Shown here: piece by piece, positions 14,828-22,600 of the stretch
Layout of the letters: every line of letters starts with the position of its first letter
How positions within the stretch are numbered: position 1 is the first letter of the stretch
Made by a program: the position numbers and the translations under genes
Assembly: GCA_045541355.1 (NCBI GenBank)
Contig: JAZQIW010000068.1
Location: 1 to 26,209, forward strand
From: UMGS1387 sp045541355
Lineage (GTDB): Bacteria; Bacillota; Clostridia; Oscillospirales; CAG-382
Length of the DNA stretch: 26,209 nucleotides
Direction of reading: 5' to 3'
Notes under the pieces: generated by a model
What the model was told of the DNA's origin: nothing
The model's input: only the letters and a program-made list of their open reading frames with translations
The model's database searches: none

Positions 14828-15268
14828 TTTTCCGCTTTTTCTTTAAGAAAAAGAAAAAGCTTAGCAAAAAGAAACCGTGTTTGCAACTTTTCTTTTTGGG
14901 ATTAGACTCAAACGCAATATTCTCGATTAAAGCCATGCCCGACCGCCATAAATCCAAGCGGTCGGGCATTTACATATCCAAATCAGCACCCACCCAAACG
15001 GAGGGAGATAAGCCGCCACGGCGAAAGAGGGAGAATCAGCGGAGGTCGGGGAGATGTAGCCCATAGTTACAAATTCCCCTGATTTTGACGAACCGATGAT
15101 AACCTTTTTGAAAACCGTGTGTGTCAAAATCAGCAAATATAAAATACAAATTGCCCCCGACCGAGCCACTCCCTCTTTTTGAGTGGAGAACTTTTGGTAC
15201 TTTTGTTTCGGGACAAAAGTACGGCTCGCACGTCGCAACGTGCGAAACTCCTGTCAGACAAAATTGTA
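14828..15268 (+). repeat. Structured interspersed repeat, copy B
   Basis: It has the same module order and orientation as copy A and again lies just after a plus-strand gene end. It contains a CTTTTTCT/AGAAAAAG hairpin (about 14835-14853); a 12-bp stem ATGCCCGACCGC/GCGGTCGGGCAT with 11-nt loop CATAAATCCAA (14935-14969); CAGCAC and CAAACGGAGGGAG; a core (15024-15178) with arms AAAGAGGGAG/CTCCCTCTTT, GTCGGGG/CCCCGAC and TGATTTTGAC/GTCAAAATCA; hairpin GTACTTTTGT/ACAAAAGTAC (15197-15222); and hairpin TCGCACGT/ACGTGCGA with loop CGCA (15226-15245). Several stems differ from copy A on both strands at once, so pairing is kept. Boundaries are approximate. Confidence 0.9.
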
Positions 15269-15274
15269 ACTTAA

Positions 15275-15305
15275 AAAAATCCCCTTGCCAAGCAAGGGGA
15301 TTTTT
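15275..15305 (-). terminator. Intrinsic terminator of the microcompartment genes
   Basis: CCCCTTGC/GCAAGGGG with flanking A/T pairs and a 3-nt loop; on the minus strand the stem runs into seven T. It lies 12 bases after the pduL stop. Confidence 0.9.
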
Positions 15306-15316
15306 CATATTCAGTT

Positions 15317-15958
15317 TTACTTCTTAATGATTCTCACCTTGTCGCCGTTCTTGAGTCCGCACGCATTGGCATCGTCTGTGTCAATGTGCATTTCCACATT
15401 GAAATCATCTCTGACTCTTACCTGTACATCAAAGAACTTTGTGCTCTTTACACTTTCAACAAGCACGTCTACGTAATCGCCATCCTTGATTCCGTTCTTC
15501 TGTGCATATTCGGGTGTAAGGTGGATGTGGCGGTTTGCTATTATTACGCCTTCCTTGAGATACACACTTCCCTTGGGGCCTACAAGAACAAGCTTTTCGC
15601 TTCCTGCAATATCACCCGAAGGTCTTACGGGAGGACTTACCTTGAGGACAAACGTATCTGTTCTTGAAATCTCAACCTGTGTGTTCTTTCTTACAGGTCC
15701 GAGTACGCGTACATTTTCAATTGCTCTTAGAGAAGGTCCTACAAGTGTAACAAGCTGGTCGGATGCAAACTCCTTGCCCATGAGTGTCTTTTTCTTTGTA
15801 AGCTCAAAGCCCTTGCCAAAAAGCGTATCAAGATCCTCGCGCGAAAGGTGAACGTGTCTCGCGCTGATTCCTACTTTTATATCGTTATCATCGCCTGCCG
15901 ACTGCATCTGCTCGATTGCCTTCTTGACAGCCTCGGCGATTACCTTTTCATCATACAT
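15317..15958 (-). CDS. pduL: Microcompartment phosphotransacylase PduL
   Basis: A 213-residue phosphate acyltransferase that converts acyl-CoA plus phosphate into acyl-phosphate and CoA inside a microcompartment, unrelated in fold to Pta. The two zinc-site halves are visible: GISARHVHLS (His35, His37) and ANRHIHLTPE (His144, His146), followed by NVEMHIDTDDANAC (His191). PSLRAIENVRVLGPVR is another conserved block. Residues 2-19 (YDEKVIAEAVKKAIEQMQ) form a short amphipathic helix before a linker, the shape of an encapsulation peptide. It is the last gene of the minus-strand BMC group, 27 bases after the shell gene. In the pathway it regenerates the CoA used by the aldehyde dehydrogenase. Confidence 0.95.
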   Translation of the reverse strand: MYDEKVIAEAVKKAIEQMQSAGDDNDIKVGISARHVHLSREDLDTLFGKGFELTKKKTLMGKEFASDQLVTLVGPSLRAIENVRVLGPVRKNTQVEISRTDTFVLKVSPPVRPSGDIAGSEKLVLVGPKGSVYLKEGVIIANRHIHLTPEYAQKNGIKDGDYVDVLVESVKSTKFFDVQVRVRDDFNVEMHIDTDDANACGLKNGDKVRIIKK

Positions 15959-15985
15959 TTTCTTTCCCCTTTTCTATCAGGAAGA

Positions 15986-16645
15986 TTATCTTTCAAGTCC
16001 TTGCGTCATATCAAAGAACTTGAGTATCTCGGTATGAGGATTTGCAATAACCTCACATCCGTACGTCTTGGAATAAGGCTCGGTAACCTGCTTTCCTCTT
16101 TCAAGCGCACTTGTTACCGCGTCAACCTTGCCTGCTACTACAAGCGTTACAAGACGTCCGCCGAGACGCTTCTCGGTATGTACAAGTCTTACGTCAGCCG
16201 TCTTTACCATGGCATCAAGACCGATTATCGCCGCTGTGTTGCCTTCGACCTCCAAAAGACCGATAGCACTTGCGCCTTCAACCTCATAGACATCCTCGGC
16301 TCCTCTGAAATTCTTGGGGAGCTTCTTATTAAACTTGTCCTTGTTTATATCCATAAGGTAGGTCATGTTATCAACACCCTCACCCGGGTTGGGAATAACG
16401 TGCGACACAATGTAGTGTCCCTTACCTTCGGCATATGCCTTTGCAGCTTCAACAGATGCCTTTACGTCTGCTACGTTTCCCTCAATCTTCGCACCCATGA
16501 TAAGCGGTACCGGAAAACCGGGGTTGAATGGTCTGTTTCTGTCAAAGGCTATAACCCTTATATTGCCTGTTTTTGCCATGGTATCAGCCGCAACAACCGC
16601 TGTTGTGAAGCTGTATACCTCAATCATTCCAAATGCTTTATTCAT
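15986..16645 (-). CDS. Tandem-domain microcompartment shell protein (BMC-T)
   Basis: A 219-residue protein with two BMC domains, about 4-90 (KAFGMIEVYSFTTAVVAADTM) and 126-210 (SAIGLLEVEGNTAAIIGLDAM), joined by a linker with NKDKFNKKLPKNFRG. Such proteins form trimeric pseudohexamers in the shell facets. The second domain has the standard signature (GLLEVEG, KTADVRLVH, TLVVAGKVDAV). The first is more divergent, with a long FDRNRPFNPGFPVPL insertion. No single-domain hexamer (BMC-H) or vertex pentamer (BMC-P) gene is adjacent, so this protein alone cannot close a shell. A hairpin CTACTTTTCT/AGAAAAGTAG lies just before the AAAGGAAAAG ribosome site. Confidence 0.93.
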   Translation of the reverse strand: MNKAFGMIEVYSFTTAVVAADTMAKTGNIRVIAFDRNRPFNPGFPVPLIMGAKIEGNVADVKASVEAAKAYAEGKGHYIVSHVIPNPGEGVDNMTYLMDINKDKFNKKLPKNFRGAEDVYEVEGASAIGLLEVEGNTAAIIGLDAMVKTADVRLVHTEKRLGGRLVTLVVAGKVDAVTSALERGKQVTEPYSKTYGCEVIANPHTEILKFFDMTQGLER

Positions 16646-16663
16646 ATATCTTTTCCTTTCCCC

Positions 16664-16688
16664 CTACTTTTCTTTCGGAGAAAAGTAG
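16664..16688. repeat. Hairpin in the leader of the BMC-T gene
   Basis: A perfect 10-bp stem CTACTTTTCT/AGAAAAGTAG with loop TTCGG. It is followed on the plus strand by GGCAAAAGAACTC. Element B has a similar hairpin with loop TTCGGG (15197-15222), and element A has a hairpin followed by CGCAAAGAAC (292-320), so this may be a fragment of the same repeat family. Confidence 0.75.
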
Positions 16689-16755
16689 GCAAAAGAACTC
16701 GAACTTAGCACCTTTTCATCGGAAACTAAATACGATTATTCATTGCTCGATTGGT
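16679..16755. repeat. 77-bp direct repeat, first copy
   Basis: It matches 16853-16929 with three mismatches. It begins AGAAAAGTAGGCAAAAG, contains CTTAGCACC and ends with GCTCGATTGGT. The two copies lie between the aldehyde dehydrogenase and BMC-T genes, 174 bp apart start to start. A further hairpin TTTTGCCC/GGGCAAAA lies between the copies. Confidence 0.92.
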
Positions 16756-16852
16756 ATCTCTTTTGCCCCATTTAGGCTCAGGGCAAAATAATTACAATTT
16801 TTTCTTGCCATACGCGAGTACGTCTTTTCTTTCCACTCATTGTATTTTGCAA

Positions 16853-16929
16853 AGAAAAGCAGGCAAAAGAACTCGAACTTAGCACCTTTTCATCGGAGAC
16901 TAAATACGATTATTCATTGCTCGATTAGT
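16853..16929. repeat. 77-bp direct repeat, second copy
   Basis: Second copy of the repeat at 16679-16755. The hairpin that opens copy one is degraded here. It runs straight into the 7-bp microsatellite at 16931. Confidence 0.92.
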
Positions 16930-16930
16930 T

Positions 16931-16970
16931 CATTTTGCATTTTGCATTTTGCATTTTGCATTTTGCATTT
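16931..16970. repeat. 7-bp tandem repeat (CATTTTG, 5.7 units)
   Basis: Five perfect CATTTTG units plus CATTT. It abuts the 3' end of the aldehyde dehydrogenase gene, two bases from the TGA stop. Units are identical, which suggests recent slippage and possible length variation between strains. Confidence 0.95.
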
Positions 16971-16972
16971 AA

Positions 16973-18355
16973 TCAAACGATATGGAAACCGTCAACAAGC
17001 ACGCATCTTCTCTGGCGAGTGAAGGAGTGAGCCGCCGTGAGACCCTCGCCTGTGGGGCCTGCGATGGTGAAGGTAGTATAACCCTCGCCGCCTGCGCCTA
17101 TACCTGCATAGCTGGGTGCGTTCTTTACAAAGATTGTTGTTTCTACCGCCTTTGCAAAGCGTGTGAGGTGGTCAACATTCTTAGAGTGTATGTGTGCAGA
17201 ATGGCGGTTGCCGTGTTCTGCCTTGCAAGCAAGCTCTATTGCCTCGTCTATATTCTTTACTCTGACAATACCCAATACCGGCATCATCATTTCAACATAT
17301 ACAAAGGGATGGTCATTGGGAACCTCTGCAATAACAAGTCTTGCATCAGCCTCGATGCCGATAGCCTTTAAGAACTTGGATGCATCTCTGCCTACCCAAT
17401 CCTTATTGATACAGTACTTTCCGTTCTTTTCAACAAGGCAGGTCTTTACAAGCTTATCAATCTGGTCGCCCTTGATGAGATATGCGCCGTTTTTCTGCAT
17501 GGAAGCAATAAGCTTATCCGCAACATTGTCAAATACAAAGCATTCCTTTTCGGCAATACAGGGAAGGTTGTTATCAAAGGAAGCTCCGAGAACGATGTCT
17601 CTGCCCGCCTTTTCGACATCCGCCGTATCATCTACGATTACAGGGGGGTTACCTGCGCCTGCGCCGATTGCCTTCTTACCCGAGGAAAGAAGTGCCTTTA
17701 CAACGCCGGGACCGCCTGTTGCTACAAGCATCTTGACAATGGGCGATGCCATCATTTCATCCGAGCTTTCCTTGGTGGGGTTTTCAACCGTTACAACAAG
17801 GTTTTCGGGGCCGCCTGCCTCAAGAATTGCTCTGTTTACAAGGTCAACGGCATAGTTTGCCGTCTTGCAAGCATTGGGATGGGGATTGAACACAACGCCG
17901 TTACCGCCGGCTATCATACCAATCGAATTACATATTACCGTTTCACTGGGATTTGTAGAAGGAGTAATCGAACCGATAACGCCATAGGGTGCCATCTCAA
18001 CAAGTGTGAGACCTGCATCACCCGACATGGCTGTGGGATGAAGATCCTCTGTACCGGGAGTCTTATTTGCAACAAGCTGGTGCTTGATAATCTTATCGGA
18101 TACTCTGCCCATGCCTGTCTCCTCAACGCCGAGAACAGCCATGTTTTCAGCCTCAGCAAGTGTAAGCTCTCTTATCTTTGCTATCATCTTTTCTCTCTGC
18201 TCGATAGAGTAGCTTCTATACTGCTTATATGCCTTATCCACCGCCTCAAGTGCCTCGGACATGGTAGAGAACACGCCCTTCTGCTTCTTGGGGCTGCCCA
18301 TTGTGGATTTAACTACGCTTGCTACGATTTCGCTTATGTATTTCTCGTCCAGCAT
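16973..18355 (-). CDS. CoA-acylating aldehyde dehydrogenase of a microcompartment (PduP/EutE type)
   Basis: A 460-residue NAD-dependent enzyme that oxidises an aldehyde to acyl-CoA (acetaldehyde or propionaldehyde are the usual substrates). The catalytic Cys266 is in FDNNLPCIAEKE. TPSTNPSETV (131-140) and GAGAGNPPVIVDD (231-243) are typical of acylating rather than acid-forming dehydrogenases. Residues 1-19 (MLDEKYISEIVASVVKSTM) form an amphipathic helix, followed by a linker (SPKKQKG): an N-terminal encapsulation peptide. AAGGAG precedes the ATG. It is the first gene of the BMC group, with a candidate promoter about 215 bases upstream and a long leader. Which enzyme supplies the aldehyde cannot be told from this window. 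Confidence 0.94.
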   Translation of the reverse strand: MLDEKYISEIVASVVKSTMGSPKKQKGVFSTMSEALEAVDKAYKQYRSYSIEQREKMIAKIRELTLAEAENMAVLGVEETGMGRVSDKIIKHQLVANKTPGTEDLHPTAMSGDAGLTLVEMAPYGVIGSITPSTNPSETVICNSIGMIAGGNGVVFNPHPNACKTANYAVDLVNRAILEAGGPENLVVTVENPTKESSDEMMASPIVKMLVATGGPGVVKALLSSGKKAIGAGAGNPPVIVDDTADVEKAGRDIVLGASFDNNLPCIAEKECFVFDNVADKLIASMQKNGAYLIKGDQIDKLVKTCLVEKNGKYCINKDWVGRDASKFLKAIGIEADARLVIAEVPNDHPFVYVEMMMPVLGIVRVKNIDEAIELACKAEHGNRHSAHIHSKNVDHLTRFAKAVETTIFVKNAPSYAGIGAGGEGYTTFTIAGPTGEGLTAAHSFTRQRRCVLVDGFHIV

Positions 18356-18511
18356 ACTTTTTTCTCCTTTTTATCGGTCGGACTGTATCCGCCCTTTGGT
18401 GATTTAAAAACTTCTTAACGCATCAACGGGACAGCTCTGCACTCTTTTTTGCAGCTCTGCCCTGAAAATGTGGTTTTTGGTTTGTTTAACTTGCAAAACG
18501 ATGTGGTTTTA

Positions 18512-18550
18512 TGTTGTTTTTGTCACTCAAAACCTTAACAAAAATCAACA
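18512..18550 (-). other. Stem-loop in the leader of the aldehyde dehydrogenase transcript
   Basis: On the minus strand TGTTGATTTTTGT pairs with ACAAAAACAACA, 12 pairs with one bulged base and a 14-nt loop. It lies inside the predicted 200-nt leader. The motif ATGTGGTTTT occurs twice, 33 bp apart (18468 and 18501). Nothing here matches a riboswitch I know, and there is no T run. Confidence 0.5.
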
Positions 18551-18569
18551 TCATTCAACATTACACCAT

Positions 18570-18598
18570 ATTATAACATGGAAACGCAAATAAGTCTA
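18570..18598 (-). promoter_or_regulatory. Candidate sigma-A promoter of the microcompartment genes
   Basis: A perfect TATAAT (18570-18575, minus strand) with a 17-nt spacer to TAGACT (18593-18598), which matches the -35 consensus at four of six bases. Transcription would begin about 205 bases before the aldehyde dehydrogenase ATG. Confidence 0.55.
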
Positions 18599-18749
18599 TA
18601 AGCGTTTTGCACAAATTTTAAACACATTTGCAGTCACATTTCACAATAATTCCTACAAATACGGCATTTTGGCACTAAAGACAGGCGGAATTTGTGTTTT
18701 ATTTGGATTTCAACTCTGACAATCTATTGCCAATCAGCATTTTCCTTTA

Positions 18750-18779
18750 TGAATAATGGAAGGAAAAACGGGAAAAATA
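18750..18779 (+). promoter_or_regulatory. Candidate forespore (sigma-F type) promoter of the SpoIIQ-like gene
   Basis: GGGAAAAATA (18770-18779) fits the sigma-F -10 consensus GGnnAnAnTA exactly. TGAATA (18750-18755) sits 14 bases before it as a -35 candidate, also close to the sigma-G form. The start point would be near 18786, between this element and the ATG at 18813. No sigma-A promoter is seen. Confidence 0.5.
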
Positions 18780-18812
18780 AGTTCAAACGCAAAAGGAAAG
18801 GACTGCATATAC

Positions 18813-19637
18813 ATGAAAAAAAACAGAACAAGAGAAAGAACTCTCACCCGTCAGCTTATCAGCGGGGGCGTATATATTGCGCTGTCGGCGGTAGTGGTAG
18901 CGGTAACCGTAAACACGGTTGTTTCTCTCATTTCGGGAGACTCTGCCATGCCCGACTTAAATGAATCTCTTGACGGAATAGAGTTTGAAATGAACACGCT
19001 TCCCGAAATTTCAGACATCTCAGAGCTTCCCGAGCTTTCGTCGGCAGGAGAGAACGCCCTGTTTCCCGAGGTCGAGCCGCTGTTTCCGTCTCAGGATGCA
19101 CCCGTCTCAGACACAGCCGAGGGAATAGATGCATTGATTGAGGAGCAAATACCGTCGGAGCAGCTATCATCCTCCTCCCCAGATGCCCTTTCTATACCCG
19201 AGGGCGCAGATTTGGGGCTTGACAAATTCATAAAGCCCTGTGACGGGTATGTGAACAAGGAATATTCCATTGATGTTCCCGTTTATTCTGCCACAATGTT
19301 CGATTACAGAACCCATGCGGGAGTTGACATTGTATGCGATGAGGGAAGCACGGTAAAGGCGTGCATCGGCGGCATTATCACCGACATTTATAACGATGAT
19401 TTGTACGGCACAACCGTCTCGGTAACCTCCGAGTCGGGGCACAGGACTGTTTATTCAAACCTCATGCCAACTCTATCGGCGGGCATTGAAAAGGGTGCAG
19501 TAATTCCAACGGGTGCAATTATCGGCGGTGTCGGAAGCTCAGCTCTTTGCGAGGCGGCGGAAGCTCCCCACCTTCACCTTGAAATATACGGTCCCGACGG
19601 CGCAAGTCTTGACCCCGAGGATTTTATTTCATTCTGA
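18813..19637 (+). CDS. M23/LytM-domain membrane protein, SpoIIQ-like
   Basis: A 274-residue protein with one N-terminal membrane helix (about 17-40), an acidic, Ser/Pro-rich linker (45-135) and a C-terminal M23 (LytM) domain. The zinc ligands are complete: His168 and Asp172 in THAGVDI, His253 and His255 in APHLHLEIYG. The block YSATMFDYRTHAGVDI, then DDLYGTTV and VGSSALCEAAEAPHLHLE, resembles clostridial SpoIIQ, the forespore protein that pairs with SpoIIIAH across the engulfment space; clostridial SpoIIQ often keeps the zinc site that Bacillus lost. I start at the ATG at 18813 because the upstream in-frame ATG (18756) lies inside the putative promoter. A general M23 endopeptidase is the alternative. 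Confidence 0.8.
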   Translation: MKKNRTRERTLTRQLISGGVYIALSAVVVAVTVNTVVSLISGDSAMPDLNESLDGIEFEMNTLPEISDISELPELSSAGENALFPEVEPLFPSQDAPVSDTAEGIDALIEEQIPSEQLSSSSPDALSIPEGADLGLDKFIKPCDGYVNKEYSIDVPVYSATMFDYRTHAGVDIVCDEGSTVKACIGGIITDIYNDDLYGTTVSVTSESGHRTVYSNLMPTLSAGIEKGAVIPTGAIIGGVGSSALCEAAEAPHLHLEIYGPDGASLDPEDFISF

Positions 19638-19654
19638 GAATACAGGTTACAAGC

Positions 19655-19684
19655 AAAAAGACCGCAGACTTTTGTCTGCGGTCT
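19655..19684. terminator. Bidirectional intrinsic terminator
   Basis: An 11-bp stem AGACCGCAGAC/GTCTGCGGTCT with a TTTT loop. It lies between the convergent SpoIIQ-like and scaffoldin genes, with TTTTTG after the stem on the minus strand and a T-rich run further on the plus strand. Confidence 0.9.
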
Positions 19685-19697
19685 CATCATTTTTTAT

Positions 19698-22600
19698 TTA
19701 CTTTGCGAATCTTTCAACGATTCTGTAAAGGATTGTAGCAACTTCTGCTCTTGTAGCGTTATCGGAAGGATTGATGGTAGTTTCTGTTCTACCTGTAATG
19801 ATTCCGTTTGCTACTGCAAATTCAAGTGCTTCAACAGCGTATTCGGAAACTGCATCCGCATCCTCATAGGATTCAATGCTTGCTTCTGCGCTTACGTCAA
19901 CACCCTTGAGTACTGCGTATCTGTAAGCAATTGCTGCAATCTGTTCTCTTGTTACAAGGTCGTTGGGAGCGAATGCCGCATCGCTGTATCCGTTTACAAT
20001 GCCGTTTTCATTTGCCCATGCAACAGCATTTGCAAACCAGTCGTCAGCATTTACGTCTTCAAAGGATACTGTACCTTCAACCTCGGGTGCGCCCTCTACT
20101 CTGTAAAGAACTGTTACGAGCATTGCTCTTGTTACAAGCTCATTTGCGCCGAAGGTATTTTCAGACATACCGTTGAAGTAACCCTTTTCGGTTACGTACT
20201 TAACTGTTTCATAGAACCAGTCGTCTGTATCAACGTCATTATAGGGATTATTCCATTCGGGAACGGTAGGCTTATCTTCGGGCTTATCTTCGGGCTTGTC
20301 TTCAGGTTCTTCTTCGGGTTCTTCCTCAACCTTTACCCACTTTGCAAAGATTGTTACGTTCTGAGTAAGCTTTGTATTAAAATCAAATTCTTCTGTGAAC
20401 TTGTTATCTGCATACCAGCCTGCAAATTCGTAGCCTTCTCTTACGGGATCGGCAATAGGTGTTACTTTTTCGCCCTTTTCAACTACAACCTTTTCTGTCT
20501 GACCGATTACGATCTGGAAGGTTGCATCGTATGTAGCAACGGAGGAACCGCCGCCGCCACCGCCGCCGCCGGAGGACTTCTTATTGAACTTAGCTGTAAG
20601 TGCAAGGTCTTCTGTAAGCTCAAAGGAGTATTCATCAGCCTTGCTCAGACGCTTATTGTCTTCATCGTACCAGCCTGCAAATGTATATCCCTTATTTGCC
20701 TCGGCAACAAGATATACTACGCTTCCTGCAAGGAATGTACCTTCGCCTTCTGCTGTACCGCCCTTCTTAACTTCTACTGTAAGAGTTACGATATCTTCGT
20801 TTGCAACTTCTCCGATGGGGAAGCTTTCTGTTGTGCATTCGTAGTTATCTGCATCTGCACCTGCAAGGCGGATGTTTACTACGTTCACGACAGATGCTTC
20901 TTCGCCTTCCTCTGCAACTTCAACTTCAACTGTGTTAAAGTCAAATGCTACATCGTCTTCACCTACAACACCGGAAAGCTCGAAGGTTTCTTCTTCAAGA
21001 TCAAGTGCTACAAGCTCAACCTCTGCCTTATTAACAACAATTTCAACCTCTGCTGTACCTTCGGAATAATCCTCGTTACCGGGTTCTGTTACCTTGATTG
21101 TTGCTTCACCTGCGCCTACGATTGTTACATAGCCGTTTTCGTCAACAGAAGCTACAAGCTCATCGCTGCTTTCGTAAGCGAATGCAGAAAGTCCGCTGTC
21201 GGATTCTACTGCAAGCTCAAAGCCTTCTTCACCATATGTATATTCGCCGTCGATTTCTGCAATTGTAAGTACCTGAGGTGTCTTATCTACAATTGTAAAT
21301 GTTCCGCCGACAAAGGTGATATCATAGTTATCGCCGAATGTGAAGCTGCCAAGCTTGATTGCATAGTCGCCAAGCTTTTCGCCGGACTTTCTTTCGAATG
21401 TTCCTTCGGGCTCGTCGCCTTCAACAAGCTCGCCTTCAACGATTTCCCATTCAAAGTCAGGATCGGGTGAGCCGAATCTCTTTGTTATATCAAGTGCCTT
21501 AACTGTGATTGCACGAGGAGCAACGGATACTTCAAATCTCTTTGTGAAAGGTGCAAGCTCATCATTACCTGCTCTTGATACGATGATTGTAGCGTCGCCT
21601 GCGCCTACAACTGTAACCACAGCTACGCCGTCAACCATTTCAACAGATACTACATCATCATTTGTAGATGTAACTACTGTATCAGCATCTTCATTATAGA
21701 CATTGCCGTATACGATTTCAATTTCAGTACCCTCGCCGCCGTATACAAGCTCGCCAAGGTCAGCACCTGCTGTAACCGTGATATCCTGTGTAGGCATTTC
21801 GGATACTACGATAGAGCCCTTGATGAATTCTACGAGTTCATAGTTAGAGGAAAGCTTGAATGTGCCCTTCTCGATTACGCCTTCGTATTCGCCTGCTGTG
21901 GAAGCATCAAACTTTCTTGTGTTGAGCTTGAGTTCGCCCGAGAATGCGTCTTCTTCAAAGAGTTCGCCCTCTACCACGTACCATGTAAGTGCGGGAACTT
22001 CAGCGTCAACTGTCATTTCGAGGTCTGCAGCCTTAATAACCACAGGCATCTTTTCTACTTCTACTTCAATTTTCTTTGTGAAAGGTCCAAACTCTTCATT
22101 ACCTGCTCTCGAAACAGTAAGAGTTGCATTGCCTGCCTTGAGTACGCTGACAATTACAGTGCCGTCAACAACTTCAACTGCAAGTACGCTGTCATCGGAG
22201 GATGTGATTTCTGTTTCTACGCCCTCGTCTGTGTTATATTCGCCTGTATAGGAGATTTCGAGTTCAAATTCACCGACACCGTATGTAACACTGCCAACCT
22301 CGCCCACTTCAATTTCCTGTGCGGGAAGTGTGATTACATAAACATAACCGGGAAGGAATGTCATATCATAGTTACCGTTGGTCTTGAGAGAGCCGCGGGT
22401 AATCTTATATTCGCCCTCTTTATTGATTCTTGCAGAGCAAGCAAGCTTACCTGTGAAGATTTCAGAGTATTCTTCAAATACTTCACCCTCGGTTACTGCG
22501 TATCCGTAGCTTTCGGGAAGAGAAGTATTGATTGTTACTTCATAGCTTTCAGCAGTAACTGTGATGGGTCTCTTTTCGATTGTTGCCTCGGCATCATCCC

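Noticed and set aside
15848..16708. Plus-strand open frame of 286 codons opposite pduL and the BMC-T gene.
   Set aside because: Both genes on the minus strand have clear family motifs; this frame has none and covers the intergenic hairpin.
16679..16970. Possible CRISPR array from the repeated sequence between the BMC genes.
   Set aside because: There are only two copies of a 77-bp repeat with a 97-bp gap, no regular spacers and no cas genes; the rest is a 7-bp microsatellite.
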